12,024 nt of DNA from Candidatus Woesearchaeota archaeon. GTDB lineage: Archaea > Nanobdellota > Nanobdellia > Woesearchaeales > UBA11716. Below the pieces are notes generated by a model. The model saw nothing but the letters and a program-made list of their open reading frames with translations, searched no databases and was not told where the DNA came from. Within the stretch, counting starts at the first letter, position 1. The number at the start of each line of letters is the position of its first letter. The DNA is taken from the NCBI GenBank assembly GCA_013329175.1, contig DUKR01000051.1, forward strand, positions 381 to 12,404. Direction: 5' to 3'. Positions 1 to 6,417 of this stretch are shown here, piece by piece. Position numbers and translations under genes: made by a program.

Positions 1-40
1 CGCTAGTCTCGCTGCTTCCCTGCCTCGATTGTGCTCTCGG

Positions 41-229
41 CATCATTCCAGAAAAAGGCCATTCACAAAAGCTCATTGCCGATGGCTTCTTTCTCATCCG
101 AGCCCTTTGTTTTTCTTTCCTCCTTTGTTTGTGCTGCAAATCCTGATGATGGAAATTCCGTCGTGCACTGCATTGTCGCCCATCCTCCATGCCCGACGGT
201 GCAGCGCTCTAATACTGAGGCGATGGCTG
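41..229 (+). repeat. Repeat block A, left copy
   Basis: This block aligns with the reverse complement of 11735-11919. Strongly conserved stretches are the lead-in ATCATTCC.GAAAAA, the motif AAAAGCTCATTGCCGA, the core AATTCCGTCRTGCACTGC, the motif CGCCCATCCT.CAT, a GGTGCA motif, and the closing ATGGCTGC. Between these the copies are diverged and differ by small indels. The two copies are therefore old relatives rather than a fresh duplication. Confidence 0.75.
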
Positions 230-415
230 CAACAAATGCCCTACAGCAAGCGCAGCCCTAGCCTTTTTTGTTATCACTTTTCTTTCTTTATTTTTTCCCC
301 CCCGGAATTTCAAAGTGCGCCATGCCCTGCAATACAAAGGAGGGAGTTACGCATTGGCTGTGGAAGCAAAAAGGCTATAGCTATTGATTTCTATCTAATG
401 AGCTTTTGGGGAATG
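60..415 (+). repeat. Putative complete ~356-bp repeat element with terminal inverted repeats
   Basis: The ends are inverted copies: CATTCACAAAAGCTCATT at 60-77 and AATGAGCTTTTGGGGAATG at 397-415, differing by one mismatch and one inserted base. Block A (60-229) matches the minus strand of 11735-11902. Block B (357-415, extending to 440) matches the minus strand of 11940-12024. Between A and B lie a pyrimidine-rich tract and a stretch with no match elsewhere in the window. No convincing protein is encoded, and no transposase or recombinase is in the window. A MITE-like non-autonomous element, a recombination site or a structured RNA gene are all possible. The repeat relationship is seen directly; the element boundaries are inferred from the inverted ends. 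Confidence 0.6.
262..303 (+). other. Pyrimidine-rich tract with T6 and C7 runs
   Basis: Nearly every base here is C or T on the + strand, including two T6 runs (264-269 and 291-296) and a C7 run (297-303). Archaeal transcription often ends at U-rich tracts, so this could terminate a transcript entering from the left or one from the repeat element itself. There is no strong hairpin. The role is inferred and weak. Confidence 0.35.
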
Positions 416-440
416 TCCCTTTTCCACGAGCCTGCCTGCC
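357..440 (+). repeat. Repeat block B, left copy
   Basis: This block aligns with the reverse complement of 11940-12024. Both start with GCTGTGGAAGC, share CTATTGATTT and GGGAATG, and end in TTTTCCACGAGCCTG followed by CTGCC or ACTGCC. The right copy has a small hairpin insertion, and the left copy has an extra AATGAGCTTTT stretch. The conserved run continues past the terminal inverted repeat at 415 into the spacer, so either the mobile or conserved unit is longer than 60-415 or the spacer is also part of the family. Confidence 0.7.
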
Positions 441-497
441 AATATCCCTCAATGCTGCAATTCATGGATATCCAGATTGCATTTCAGGCTCGTGAAA
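421..497 (+). repeat. Long-armed hairpin between the repeat and argG promoter
   Basis: CACGAGCCTG (425-434) pairs perfectly with CAGGCTCGTG (485-494). TTT/AAA extends the stem with one bulged base. An inner stem pairs ATATCC (442-447) with GGATAT (466-471). The same 10-mer CAGGCTCGTG recurs at 11946-11955 in the right-hand repeat region. The hairpin lies upstream of the TATA box at 518-527, so it is unlikely to be an attenuator of argG. It may be a recombination or insertion-site structure, or an operator-like site. Confidence 0.6.
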
Positions 498-517
498 CAG
501 TACCAGTTTCCCGCTAG

Positions 518-527
518 TTTTTTATAT
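518..527 (+). promoter_or_regulatory. TATA box of argG
   Basis: TTTTTTATAT is centred about 26 bp before the ATG at 550. In archaea the transcript starts about 25 bp after the TATA centre. The transcript should therefore begin at or very near the start codon, making argG leaderless. No Shine-Dalgarno sequence precedes the ATG, which agrees with this. Confidence 0.6.
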
Positions 528-549
528 CAGCGAAGAGTCCTACAAAAAA

Positions 550-1761
550 ATGCCACTGCCAAAAATAGTGCTTGCCTACTCAGGGGGCCTTGATACCAGT
601 GTTATCCTCAAATGGCTTATAGAAAAAGGATACAATGTCACCTGCGTCCTTGTTGACATCGGCCAAAAGGAAGACTTTGTGAAAGCCGAGCAGAAAGCCG
701 TTGCAATAGGCGCAGGGAAAGTCATCGTCATAGACGCTAAAAAAGAATTTATCGAGGACTTCATATGGCCTGCGATTCGTGCCAACGCCATGTACGAAGG
801 CCGCTATCTTCTCGGAACAAGCCTTGCCAGGCCGCTCATAGCAAAGAAGCAGATGGAAGTAGCAAAGAAGGAGAAGGCTGAAGCTGTCTCCCATGGAGCG
901 ACTGGCAAGGGAAACGACCAGGTAAGATTTGAGCTTGCCTACCTTACCATTGACCCAAAGATCAAGATAGTAGCTCCATGGAAGGATACTGAATTTTTAA
1001 GCCAGTTCCAGGGCAGGGAAGACATGATTAGGTATTGTGAAAAACACAATATCCCTGTGGAAGCGACAAAGGCAAAGCCCTATTCCTCAGACGCTAACAT
1101 CCTCCACATCAGCTACGAGGCTGGCGTGCTTGAGGACCCTGGGTTCACTCCCCCAAAGGACATGTTCAAGCTCACCGTAGCGCCAGAAGATGCCCCTGAT
1201 AAGGAGACTGAGGTTACCATTCGCTTTGAGAAAGGCAACCCCGCTGAGGTCAACGGCAGAAATGACCCGGTGGAGATTATGCACTATCTCAATAAGATAG
1301 GTGGAGAGAACGGCGTAGGCAGGATAGATATAGTCGAGAACCGATTTGTCGGCATGAAATCACGGGGAGTCTACGAAACTCCCGCAGGAACCATTCTGCT
1401 GCAGGCTCACCGCGACCTCGAGTTGCTCACAACCGATAGGGAAGTCCTTCACCTCAAAGACACCCTCATGCCCAAATGGGCCCAGCTGGTCTACAACGGC
1501 TTCTGGTACTCCCCTGAGATGGAATTCCTGCAGGCAGCATTCGACTATTCCCAGCGCTTTGTTACGGGTTCGGTGAAGGCGGGCATCTACAAGGGCAATG
1601 TCATCATCAGGGGAAGGGCATCTGAGCACTCGCTCTATAAGGCGGACGTAGCAAGCATGGACGTTCATGGCAATTATGACCAGCGTGATGCAAAGGGCTT
1701 CATCAGGCTCAACGCATTAAGGCTCATGGCATCAGCAGGGAGATTGAGGGGGTTACGGTAA
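550..1761 (+). CDS. argG: Argininosuccinate synthase
   Basis: The enzyme (EC 6.3.4.5) joins citrulline and aspartate using ATP to make argininosuccinate, the penultimate step of arginine synthesis, in the cytoplasm. The 403-aa product has the usual length of the short ArgG form. It carries the ATP-binding PP-loop signature AYSGGLDTS at residues 9-17 and the second family signature GATGKGNDQVRF at 116-127. The conserved stretch YEGRYLLGTSLARP starts at 82, and SRGVYETPAG lies at 271-280. The C-terminus is short and ends in a basic LRGLR. The ATG at 550 fits both the family N-terminus and the TATA box spacing, implying a leaderless message. No argH or other arginine gene is nearby, so substrate supply and the next step must be encoded elsewhere. 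The assignment is secure; the regulation is inferred. Confidence 0.98.
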   Translation: MPLPKIVLAYSGGLDTSVILKWLIEKGYNVTCVLVDIGQKEDFVKAEQKAVAIGAGKVIVIDAKKEFIEDFIWPAIRANAMYEGRYLLGTSLARPLIAKKQMEVAKKEKAEAVSHGATGKGNDQVRFELAYLTIDPKIKIVAPWKDTEFLSQFQGREDMIRYCEKHNIPVEATKAKPYSSDANILHISYEAGVLEDPGFTPPKDMFKLTVAPEDAPDKETEVTIRFEKGNPAEVNGRNDPVEIMHYLNKIGGENGVGRIDIVENRFVGMKSRGVYETPAGTILLQAHRDLELLTTDREVLHLKDTLMPKWAQLVYNGFWYSPEMEFLQAAFDYSQRFVTGSVKAGIYKGNVIIRGRASEHSLYKADVASMDVHGNYDQRDAKGFIRLNALRLMASAGRLRGLR

Positions 1762-1818
1762 AACTTGAATAAGCATATCAGCATTTCTCAGGCAGGTTTT
1801 GCGCCGGCAATCAGAAAC

Positions 1819-1829
1819 ATTTAAAAATT
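1819..1829 (+). promoter_or_regulatory. TATA box for the helical protein gene
   Basis: ATTTAAAAATT lies in the 93-base gap after argG. A transcript starting about 25 bp downstream, near 1848-1850, would leave a short leader containing AGGTG (1853-1857), about 9 bases before the ATG at 1867. This spacing favours the ATG over the GTG at 1855, which overlaps the putative Shine-Dalgarno sequence. Confidence 0.5.
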
Positions 1830-1866
1830 CCCCGTCAATAGTAATAGCCAAAAGGTGCGGTGGTCA

Positions 1867-2781
1867 ATGGTGGTAGCGTTGCGAAAGAGGCAGGTGGAGT
1901 GCTGTGAGAAGCTTGCTTCAGACCTTGCAGCAGCAAAAAAGCGATTCACCAAGACTAATCACAGCCATGATGAGGCTTCCTACGAGAAGCTCCTCATCTC
2001 AACCACTATCACGCTTGAGAGGAAGAAGGCCCTTCTCCTGAAGGAGTTGCGCTCCCTCTTCATCGCAGCCTTTGCGCTGGACCAGGAGGCAATTAAAGGA
2101 AAGAAGGCTAGGGTCATTCAGAACCTGAAGGCAAACGTGGCAATCCTGAGAAGGATAGCAAACAGGCTTGCAGATGAGATATATTATATGCAGCACACCC
2201 TTATGGAGGAGTTTGGGATACGAAAGGCAACCTCATGGGGGGAATTGTCAGATAGGGAGATAGCAAAGCACATCCTTGAACAGGAGCAGAGCCTCAGAGG
2301 CGAAAGCATGCAGGCTCTCCAGAAGCTTGCATCCCATGCCCACGCAATTATAGCAAAGGAAACCAGGAAAATCACCTTTATCATCAAAGCAGGCGCAGGC
2401 AGGGTGCAGCTCAAAGACCTGCCGTCCATCCTGCACAGAGAGGCGGAGTTGCTTGCCCATATCGAGGCGAAGCTTCCGCCACCAAGGGCAATAAGCCCAT
2501 CACTGCTTGGAAGAAAGGCATTCCACGCCTGGACCGCATCATTGATAGCCCTCATAGGCTCCCTTGAGGCCGAGCAGCAGGAGGAGGCAGCAGCACTGCA
2601 GCTCCTCAAGAGGAAGGCACAGGCTAAAGTTAAACTCACGTCAAGGATTTCCAGGCTGGTCAGGCAGCATTGGCAGGACCTGGCCCAGCATGAGAAGCGT
2701 ATGCTAACCTGCATGGAAGCAGAGATACTGCCTGAGCATCATAAGGCATCCCACCATTATGCAGCAGCGAGCAGGTTATGA
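1867..2781 (+). CDS. Hypothetical all-helical, partly coiled-coil protein
   Basis: I do not recognise a family. The 304-aa product has no signal peptide and no clear membrane span, so it is probably cytoplasmic. It is rich in Ala, Leu, Lys, Glu and Arg and predicted almost entirely helical. Long heptad-like stretches lie at about residues 5-30, 45-115, 130-170 and 230-290. A Pro-rich hinge (PPPRAISPS, about 204-212) splits it into two helical halves, and the tail is His- and Ala-rich. Only a few Cys are present (two adjacent near the N-terminus, one near the C-terminus), unlike the secreted genes downstream. GTG at 1855 is an alternative start adding four residues, but AGGTG sits well for the ATG. 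The gene may share a transcript with the DUF655 gene 63 bp downstream. A structural or nucleic-acid-associated role is possible but not shown. Confidence 0.75.
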   Translation: MVVALRKRQVECCEKLASDLAAAKKRFTKTNHSHDEASYEKLLISTTITLERKKALLLKELRSLFIAAFALDQEAIKGKKARVIQNLKANVAILRRIANRLADEIYYMQHTLMEEFGIRKATSWGELSDREIAKHILEQEQSLRGESMQALQKLASHAHAIIAKETRKITFIIKAGAGRVQLKDLPSILHREAELLAHIEAKLPPPRAISPSLLGRKAFHAWTASLIALIGSLEAEQQEEAAALQLLKRKAQAKVKLTSRISRLVRQHWQDLAQHEKRMLTCMEAEILPEHHKASHHYAAASRL

Positions 2782-2844
2782 AAAGGCTGAGTCAACAGCA
2801 ATACCCACAGTGAACAAGATTAACAGCAATAAGAGTGAAGCGCT

Positions 2845-3411
2845 ATGGAGCATCCAAAAAGAAGTAGGGAAGAGTACGCCCTTGTCCTTGACTTCCTCCA
2901 GAATGGCTACGCGTTTGACAAGCGCCCAAGCCATGTCAAGACAGCCATAGTGCAAGCCTTAGGCAAAAGCAGATTTACCCTTCTTGAATTGGTGCCTAAA
3001 AAAGAAGTCCACGTCCAGCCTCATGAGATAGTCTATATAGGTGACGGCAAGCGCGACAAGATTCACCACATCATCGGGAGGCTTCCTGCTGAAAGGCTCA
3101 CCAACACTGCCCAGAAAGAGCTAGAATATGCAATTGACGACATCATCAAGGAGCGTGAGCAGGAGTTTGTGGGTTTCTACAACAAAGCCCAGCCTCTCTC
3201 AACAAGGATGCATCAGCTTGAGCTTCTGCCAGGCGTTGGCAAGAAGCACATGGGCGAGATTCTGGAGGCAAAGCGCGATGGTGATTTTCAAAGCTTTGAA
3301 GACATCAGAAAGCGTGTAAAGCTTGTTCCCGATCCAAGGAAGCTCATTATCAGAAGGATAATCAATGAGGTTATGGGAAAGGAGAAGCACAGGCTCTTTG
3401 CTGACGCCTGA
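2845..3411 (+). CDS. DUF655 / COG1491 family predicted RNA-binding protein
   Basis: This 188-aa protein has the length and layout of the archaeal DUF655 family, known from crystal structures but of uncertain function and usually described as a predicted RNA-binding protein. The N-terminal half is beta-rich and OB-like: YALVLDFLQNG at 11-21, FTLLELVPKKEV at 44-55, and EIVYIGDGKRDKI at 61-73. A helical middle region follows. A helix-hairpin-helix nucleic-acid-binding motif, LLPGVGKKHMGEIL, lies at 127-140, and the family's RV.L.DP block is at 157-164. In many archaea this gene sits beside rpoF, ribosomal protein L21e and ksgA; none of these is here, so that cluster is broken up in this genome. 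GAGTGA at 2833-2838 is a plausible ribosome binding site six bases before the ATG. The family assignment is confident; the function is inferred from the family. Confidence 0.93.
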   Translation: MEHPKRSREEYALVLDFLQNGYAFDKRPSHVKTAIVQALGKSRFTLLELVPKKEVHVQPHEIVYIGDGKRDKIHHIIGRLPAERLTNTAQKELEYAIDDIIKEREQEFVGFYNKAQPLSTRMHQLELLPGVGKKHMGEILEAKRDGDFQSFEDIRKRVKLVPDPRKLIIRRIINEVMGKEKHRLFADA

Positions 3412-3420
3412 CTCCCTCCA

Positions 3421-3426
3421 TTTTTT
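3421..3426 (+). terminator. T-tract terminator after the DUF655 gene
   Basis: A T6 run begins ten bases after the stop codon in a pyrimidine-rich context. Archaeal RNA polymerase terminates at U-runs without needing a hairpin. Together with the new TATA box at 3506, this separates the housekeeping genes from the surface operon. Confidence 0.45.
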
Positions 3427-3505
3427 CTGCTATTATATTTCATGTAACTTTATCCTGCAGTCCTATTGAGGAGTGCCTCTTCCCCCTCGGTGCGCAACAG
3501 CAACC

Positions 3506-3513
3506 TTTAAATA
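3506..3513 (+). promoter_or_regulatory. TATA box of the surface-protein operon
   Basis: TTTAAATA lies about 50 bp before the first start codon of the operon. Transcription would begin near 3535, giving a leader of about 25 bases that holds a strong ribosome binding site. No similarly convincing promoter lies between the later operon genes, whose junctions are overlaps or gaps of 9-63 bp. One promoter may therefore drive about 8 kb. Confidence 0.6.
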
Positions 3514-3548
3514 GGAAAGCATCTGTTGGAAAATCCAGGAATCATAAA

Positions 3549-3554
3549 GAGGTG
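3549..3554 (+). promoter_or_regulatory. Shine-Dalgarno sequence fixing a GTG start
   Basis: GAGGTG matches the archaeal anti-Shine-Dalgarno sequence and lies five bases before the GTG at 3560. It supports that GTG as the start. The internal ATG at 3581 would remove part of the signal peptide. Confidence 0.65.
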
Positions 3555-3559
3555 TTTGG

Positions 3560-4114
3560 GTGAGACTGCTGCTACTGGTGATGTTAGGGATATGTTCTCT
3601 TTTAGTTCTTGCTGCCTGCAGTATGGAGGAGGAAAAGGCACTTCCTGCAGCAGCACTTCGGGCCCAGGCAGTTGACAACAATGATCCCGCTTTCTGCCAA
3701 AAGATTAATGACGCTAGCCTCAGGAGCAAGTGCCTTGATGCAGTAGCGGTAGCATTTGCCGTCCAGAAAAGCGATGTTTCGCTCTGTGCAAAGGTCACTG
3801 ATGAGGCGAGAAGGCAGGAGTGCAGCGACATCGTCAATTACGATAGAGCCATGACTGAAGGCAATGCCCAGCACTGCACACAAAACATAATGGACCCTGA
3901 CCTGTCCAAAAACTGTCTCGAAGAGCTTCGAAGAAAAGAGCTGGCCAACGCAGATGACGAGATTGACTGTGTCGTTCTCAGTGACGAGTTCCAGCGCTCA
4001 GTCTGCGAGGACAACCTCCGCATACGAAAGGCCTTTGAGGCAAATGATCCTTCCCTTTGTTTGTCCATAACAACAAGAGCATTACGCGAAGCATGCGAGG
4101 AGAAGCTGGGATGA
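3560..4114 (+). CDS. Lipoprotein with five Cys-pair helical repeats
   Basis: I do not recognise a family. The 184-aa product begins with a hydrophobic signal peptide ending in a lipobox, LAAC, with Cys at 20. It is therefore probably lipid-anchored on the outer face of the membrane. The mature part consists of five repeats about 30 residues long, each with two Cys separated by 11 residues (12 in one): 46/58, 76/88, 106/119, 137/149 and 167/179. The consensus is roughly D.xLCxx(I/V)xDxxxRxxC, which suggests helical hairpins each closed by a disulphide. It is the first gene of the surface operon, and its TGA overlaps the next ATG (ATGA, 4111-4114), implying coupled translation. The role is unknown; a periplasm-like binding or scaffold function is a guess. 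Confidence 0.85.
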   Translation: MRLLLLVMLGICSLLVLAACSMEEEKALPAAALRAQAVDNNDPAFCQKINDASLRSKCLDAVAVAFAVQKSDVSLCAKVTDEARRQECSDIVNYDRAMTEGNAQHCTQNIMDPDLSKNCLEELRRKELANADDEIDCVVLSDEFQRSVCEDNLRIRKAFEANDPSLCLSITTRALREACEEKLG

Positions 4115-6408
4115 GGATTGCAACTATGCGCTCGGCAATCTTTGTAGCAATAGCCTTCATGCTCGCATCGTTTGCGTATGCCGCTTGCCCAACAGGGGGC
4201 ATCAATGTTGGCGGTGCGGACTTCTGCTGTGGCACGCAGAGGGATTACATCTGCCCCAATGATTTTGGAGCAGATTGCAGTGAAGATCCTGACTGTACGG
4301 CGGTATCTGGAGAGGATCCTCCCATAATCCACTGTGGTGACGCTGATATTGGGGGTGTTGAGCAGTGTGACACCCAAACGTTCATAACTGGCCAAACCTG
4401 TGAAACAGAGTTTAGCGCCGCAGAAGGAGGCTCTCTTACCTGCACCGCTGCCTGCACCCTAAGCGATGCCAGCTGCAGCTACTGCGGTAACACCGTGCTT
4501 GATGCGGACCAAAACGAAGTGTGCGATGGTGCAATCCTCGGTGGCCAGACTTGTGTAACCCAAGGCTTTGCTAGCGGTACCCTTGCCTGCTCTAGTGACT
4601 GCAGGTCATATGATACTTCAAACTGTCTCCCAAACCCTCCAGGAGATTGTGGTGATGGGAACATCAATCAGGGTGAGGTCTGCGACACTAATGGCGCTGG
4701 TCCCGATGTAATGGGAGGAGAGACCTGCGCAAGCCAGCCTGAATATGAGGGAGGGGCCTTGCTATGCGCAAATAACTGCCTGTCATTTGATACTTCCCTC
4801 TGCCACAAGTGCGGCAACGGTGTAGTGGATGCTGGTGAAGCCTGTGACATTGATGCCCCCGTCACAAGTACATGTGCTAATGAGGGGTTGGGCTCTGGCA
4901 CCCTTTCATGCAACTACCAATGCACAGGCTACGATACCTCCCAATGCACAGCCGATACCTCTCCTCCTGTAATAGGAGACTGCACTCCACAAAGCGGCAT
5001 TACAGCAAGCCCTACCTTCTCCTGCCCAGTCACTGATGAGGCTGGTGTCGGAGACTGCAGGATTTCTGCTGAAGAAGGATCCTACTCTGAAATGTTAGTT
5101 AGCGAAGGAGCCAATGCCTGTAGTGGCTGCATAGGAGGTGACAGGAGCTGCACTGCTTCCTGCCCGATGAGTTTCACCCCCGAATCTGAGGGTATTGCGC
5201 AGGCATATGCCTTCCACATCGCCTGCGTGGACATTTCATCACAGGAAAACGGAAATACAGCAGGCAACAATAAGGATCACATCTATTCTTACCCTGCCAC
5301 CTGCGTTCCAGCCTGGGGAGAATGGAGCAGTTGCTCATGCACTCCATCCGCCTGTGGTACCTGTACGGGAATCCAGACGAAAAGCGATAGCAACGAGTGC
5401 GCTCAGCCCCAGACTCAGGACTGTGCTATCTCAACCACCAGCCCTCCCTCAGGAGTATGCGGCGACTCTCAATGTCCGGGCACCTACGCCTGCATTAGCG
5501 GGGAAGCAGTCTGCCAGGGTGACAAGGTTTACTCCTGCGGCATCTGTGGAGGATGCAGTGGCAGCCAATATTGTGATAGCGGAGTGCAATGTGTAGCAAA
5601 GAAAACTAATGGCCAGTCCTGCTCCTTACCCTTGGAGTGCCAGAGCAATTCATGCGTCTGCGGCACCTGTAGCGGCCAGTTGACACGCTACTATTATGAT
5701 AACGACAACGATGGCTATGCAGCATCAGCAGACAATTACTTTGATTCGTGTTCTCCTCAGGGAAAATTTACCGCGATAAGCAGTAGTCCCCCTGATTGCG
5801 GCGATTCCAATCCCATTGTCCATCCAGGCGCGCAGGAAAATGCCGATGTAGTATGTGGCGACACCCTTGACAACAACTGCGATGGTAATACAGACTGTGT
5901 TGACTCCCAATGCAGAGGAAAGCAGGGCCCATCAGGAGGAGGCAACTGCTGCCAGCAGGACAGCCAATGCGGCAATGACTTTGCCTGCAACCCTGACCTC
6001 ACCAGCCCCAACCCGAATCAATGCATTAATGCCATCACTGCCTCAGGCATATCAGAATCCTGCTGTCTTGCCTATAGTGAATGCGTCAGGGCAGCTGGCA
6101 TCTATACCAGCCTGAACGGACAGAATAAAGCCGATAAGTACAGAATCAGCGAGGCATTCAGGCTCACTGGCGCTGACCAATGCCCTCCCCATGGCACTTT
6201 CCCTTCATATAGGGCCAGCGATGACAATCTGAAGTGCTTCACCGACATCTGTGAAACAAGTGCGCTCCACTGCATCCAGTGCGGCATTGTCCGTGAGTCC
6301 CTCTACACAGGAGCAAATGGCTGCAAAGGGGCAATAGAATCCCGAGAAGGAGTTGCCCTTCCCCTTCCTCCCCTCACTACAGCCCAGCTCACCCCTTACC
6401 TCAATTGA
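4111..6408 (+). CDS. Secreted Cys-rich mosaic surface protein
   Basis: This 765-aa protein has a signal peptide (basic start, hydrophobic core, cleavage after about AYA at 24) and no C-terminal membrane span, so it should be released or held by partners. Four Cys-rich repeats starting at about residues 75, 125, 180 and 234 follow CG(N/D)...GE.CD...G.TC...G.L.C...C..YDTS.C, resembling DUF4215 or Myxococcus-type Cys-rich repeats. A Cys-containing Ig-like stretch spans about 285-395. A thrombospondin-1-like segment starts with WGEWSSCSC near 402. A MopE-like metal-binding segment spans about 530-597, with DNDNDGY, DCGDSNP, HPGAQEN and DNNCDG. The C-terminal Cys-rich part is not recognised. Initiation at the upstream ATG 4057 would bury the signal peptide, and the ATGA overlap with the lipoprotein gene supports 4111. 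It is probably a disulphide-rich, Ca-binding adhesion or envelope protein (inference). Confidence 0.88.
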   Translation: MRIATMRSAIFVAIAFMLASFAYAACPTGGINVGGADFCCGTQRDYICPNDFGADCSEDPDCTAVSGEDPPIIHCGDADIGGVEQCDTQTFITGQTCETEFSAAEGGSLTCTAACTLSDASCSYCGNTVLDADQNEVCDGAILGGQTCVTQGFASGTLACSSDCRSYDTSNCLPNPPGDCGDGNINQGEVCDTNGAGPDVMGGETCASQPEYEGGALLCANNCLSFDTSLCHKCGNGVVDAGEACDIDAPVTSTCANEGLGSGTLSCNYQCTGYDTSQCTADTSPPVIGDCTPQSGITASPTFSCPVTDEAGVGDCRISAEEGSYSEMLVSEGANACSGCIGGDRSCTASCPMSFTPESEGIAQAYAFHIACVDISSQENGNTAGNNKDHIYSYPATCVPAWGEWSSCSCTPSACGTCTGIQTKSDSNECAQPQTQDCAISTTSPPSGVCGDSQCPGTYACISGEAVCQGDKVYSCGICGGCSGSQYCDSGVQCVAKKTNGQSCSLPLECQSNSCVCGTCSGQLTRYYYDNDNDGYAASADNYFDSCSPQGKFTAISSSPPDCGDSNPIVHPGAQENADVVCGDTLDNNCDGNTDCVDSQCRGKQGPSGGGNCCQQDSQCGNDFACNPDLTSPNPNQCINAITASGISESCCLAYSECVRAAGIYTSLNGQNKADKYRISEAFRLTGADQCPPHGTFPSYRASDDNLKCFTDICETSALHCIQCGIVRESLYTGANGCKGAIESREGVALPLPPLTTAQLTPYLN

Positions 6409-6417
6409 CCATGAACA

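Noticed and set aside
421..497. Integron attC-type site
   Set aside because: The folded, imperfect palindrome is reminiscent, but the core GTTRRRY/RYYYAAC ends are not present in the right places and there is no integrase in the window.
29..517. 162-aa open frame through the left repeat region
   Set aside because: It has no recognisable domain or ribosome binding site. Its similarity to the frame on the minus strand at the right end changes frame between conserved stretches, as expected for a non-coding repeat.
2184..2714. 176-aa Cys/Ser-rich minus-strand frame
   Set aside because: It is the shadow of the helical protein's Ala/Leu/Lys/Glu codons; the + strand has the TATA box and ribosome binding site.
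4057..4110. Upstream ATG extension of the Cys-rich mosaic protein
   Set aside because: It would add 18 polar residues before a clear signal peptide and overlap the lipoprotein gene by 58 bases. The ATGA overlap at 4111 is far more typical here.
3838..4395. 185-aa minus-strand frame
   Set aside because: It is antisense to two well-supported exported proteins and has no signal or domain of its own. Long antisense frames are common opposite GC-balanced coding sequence.
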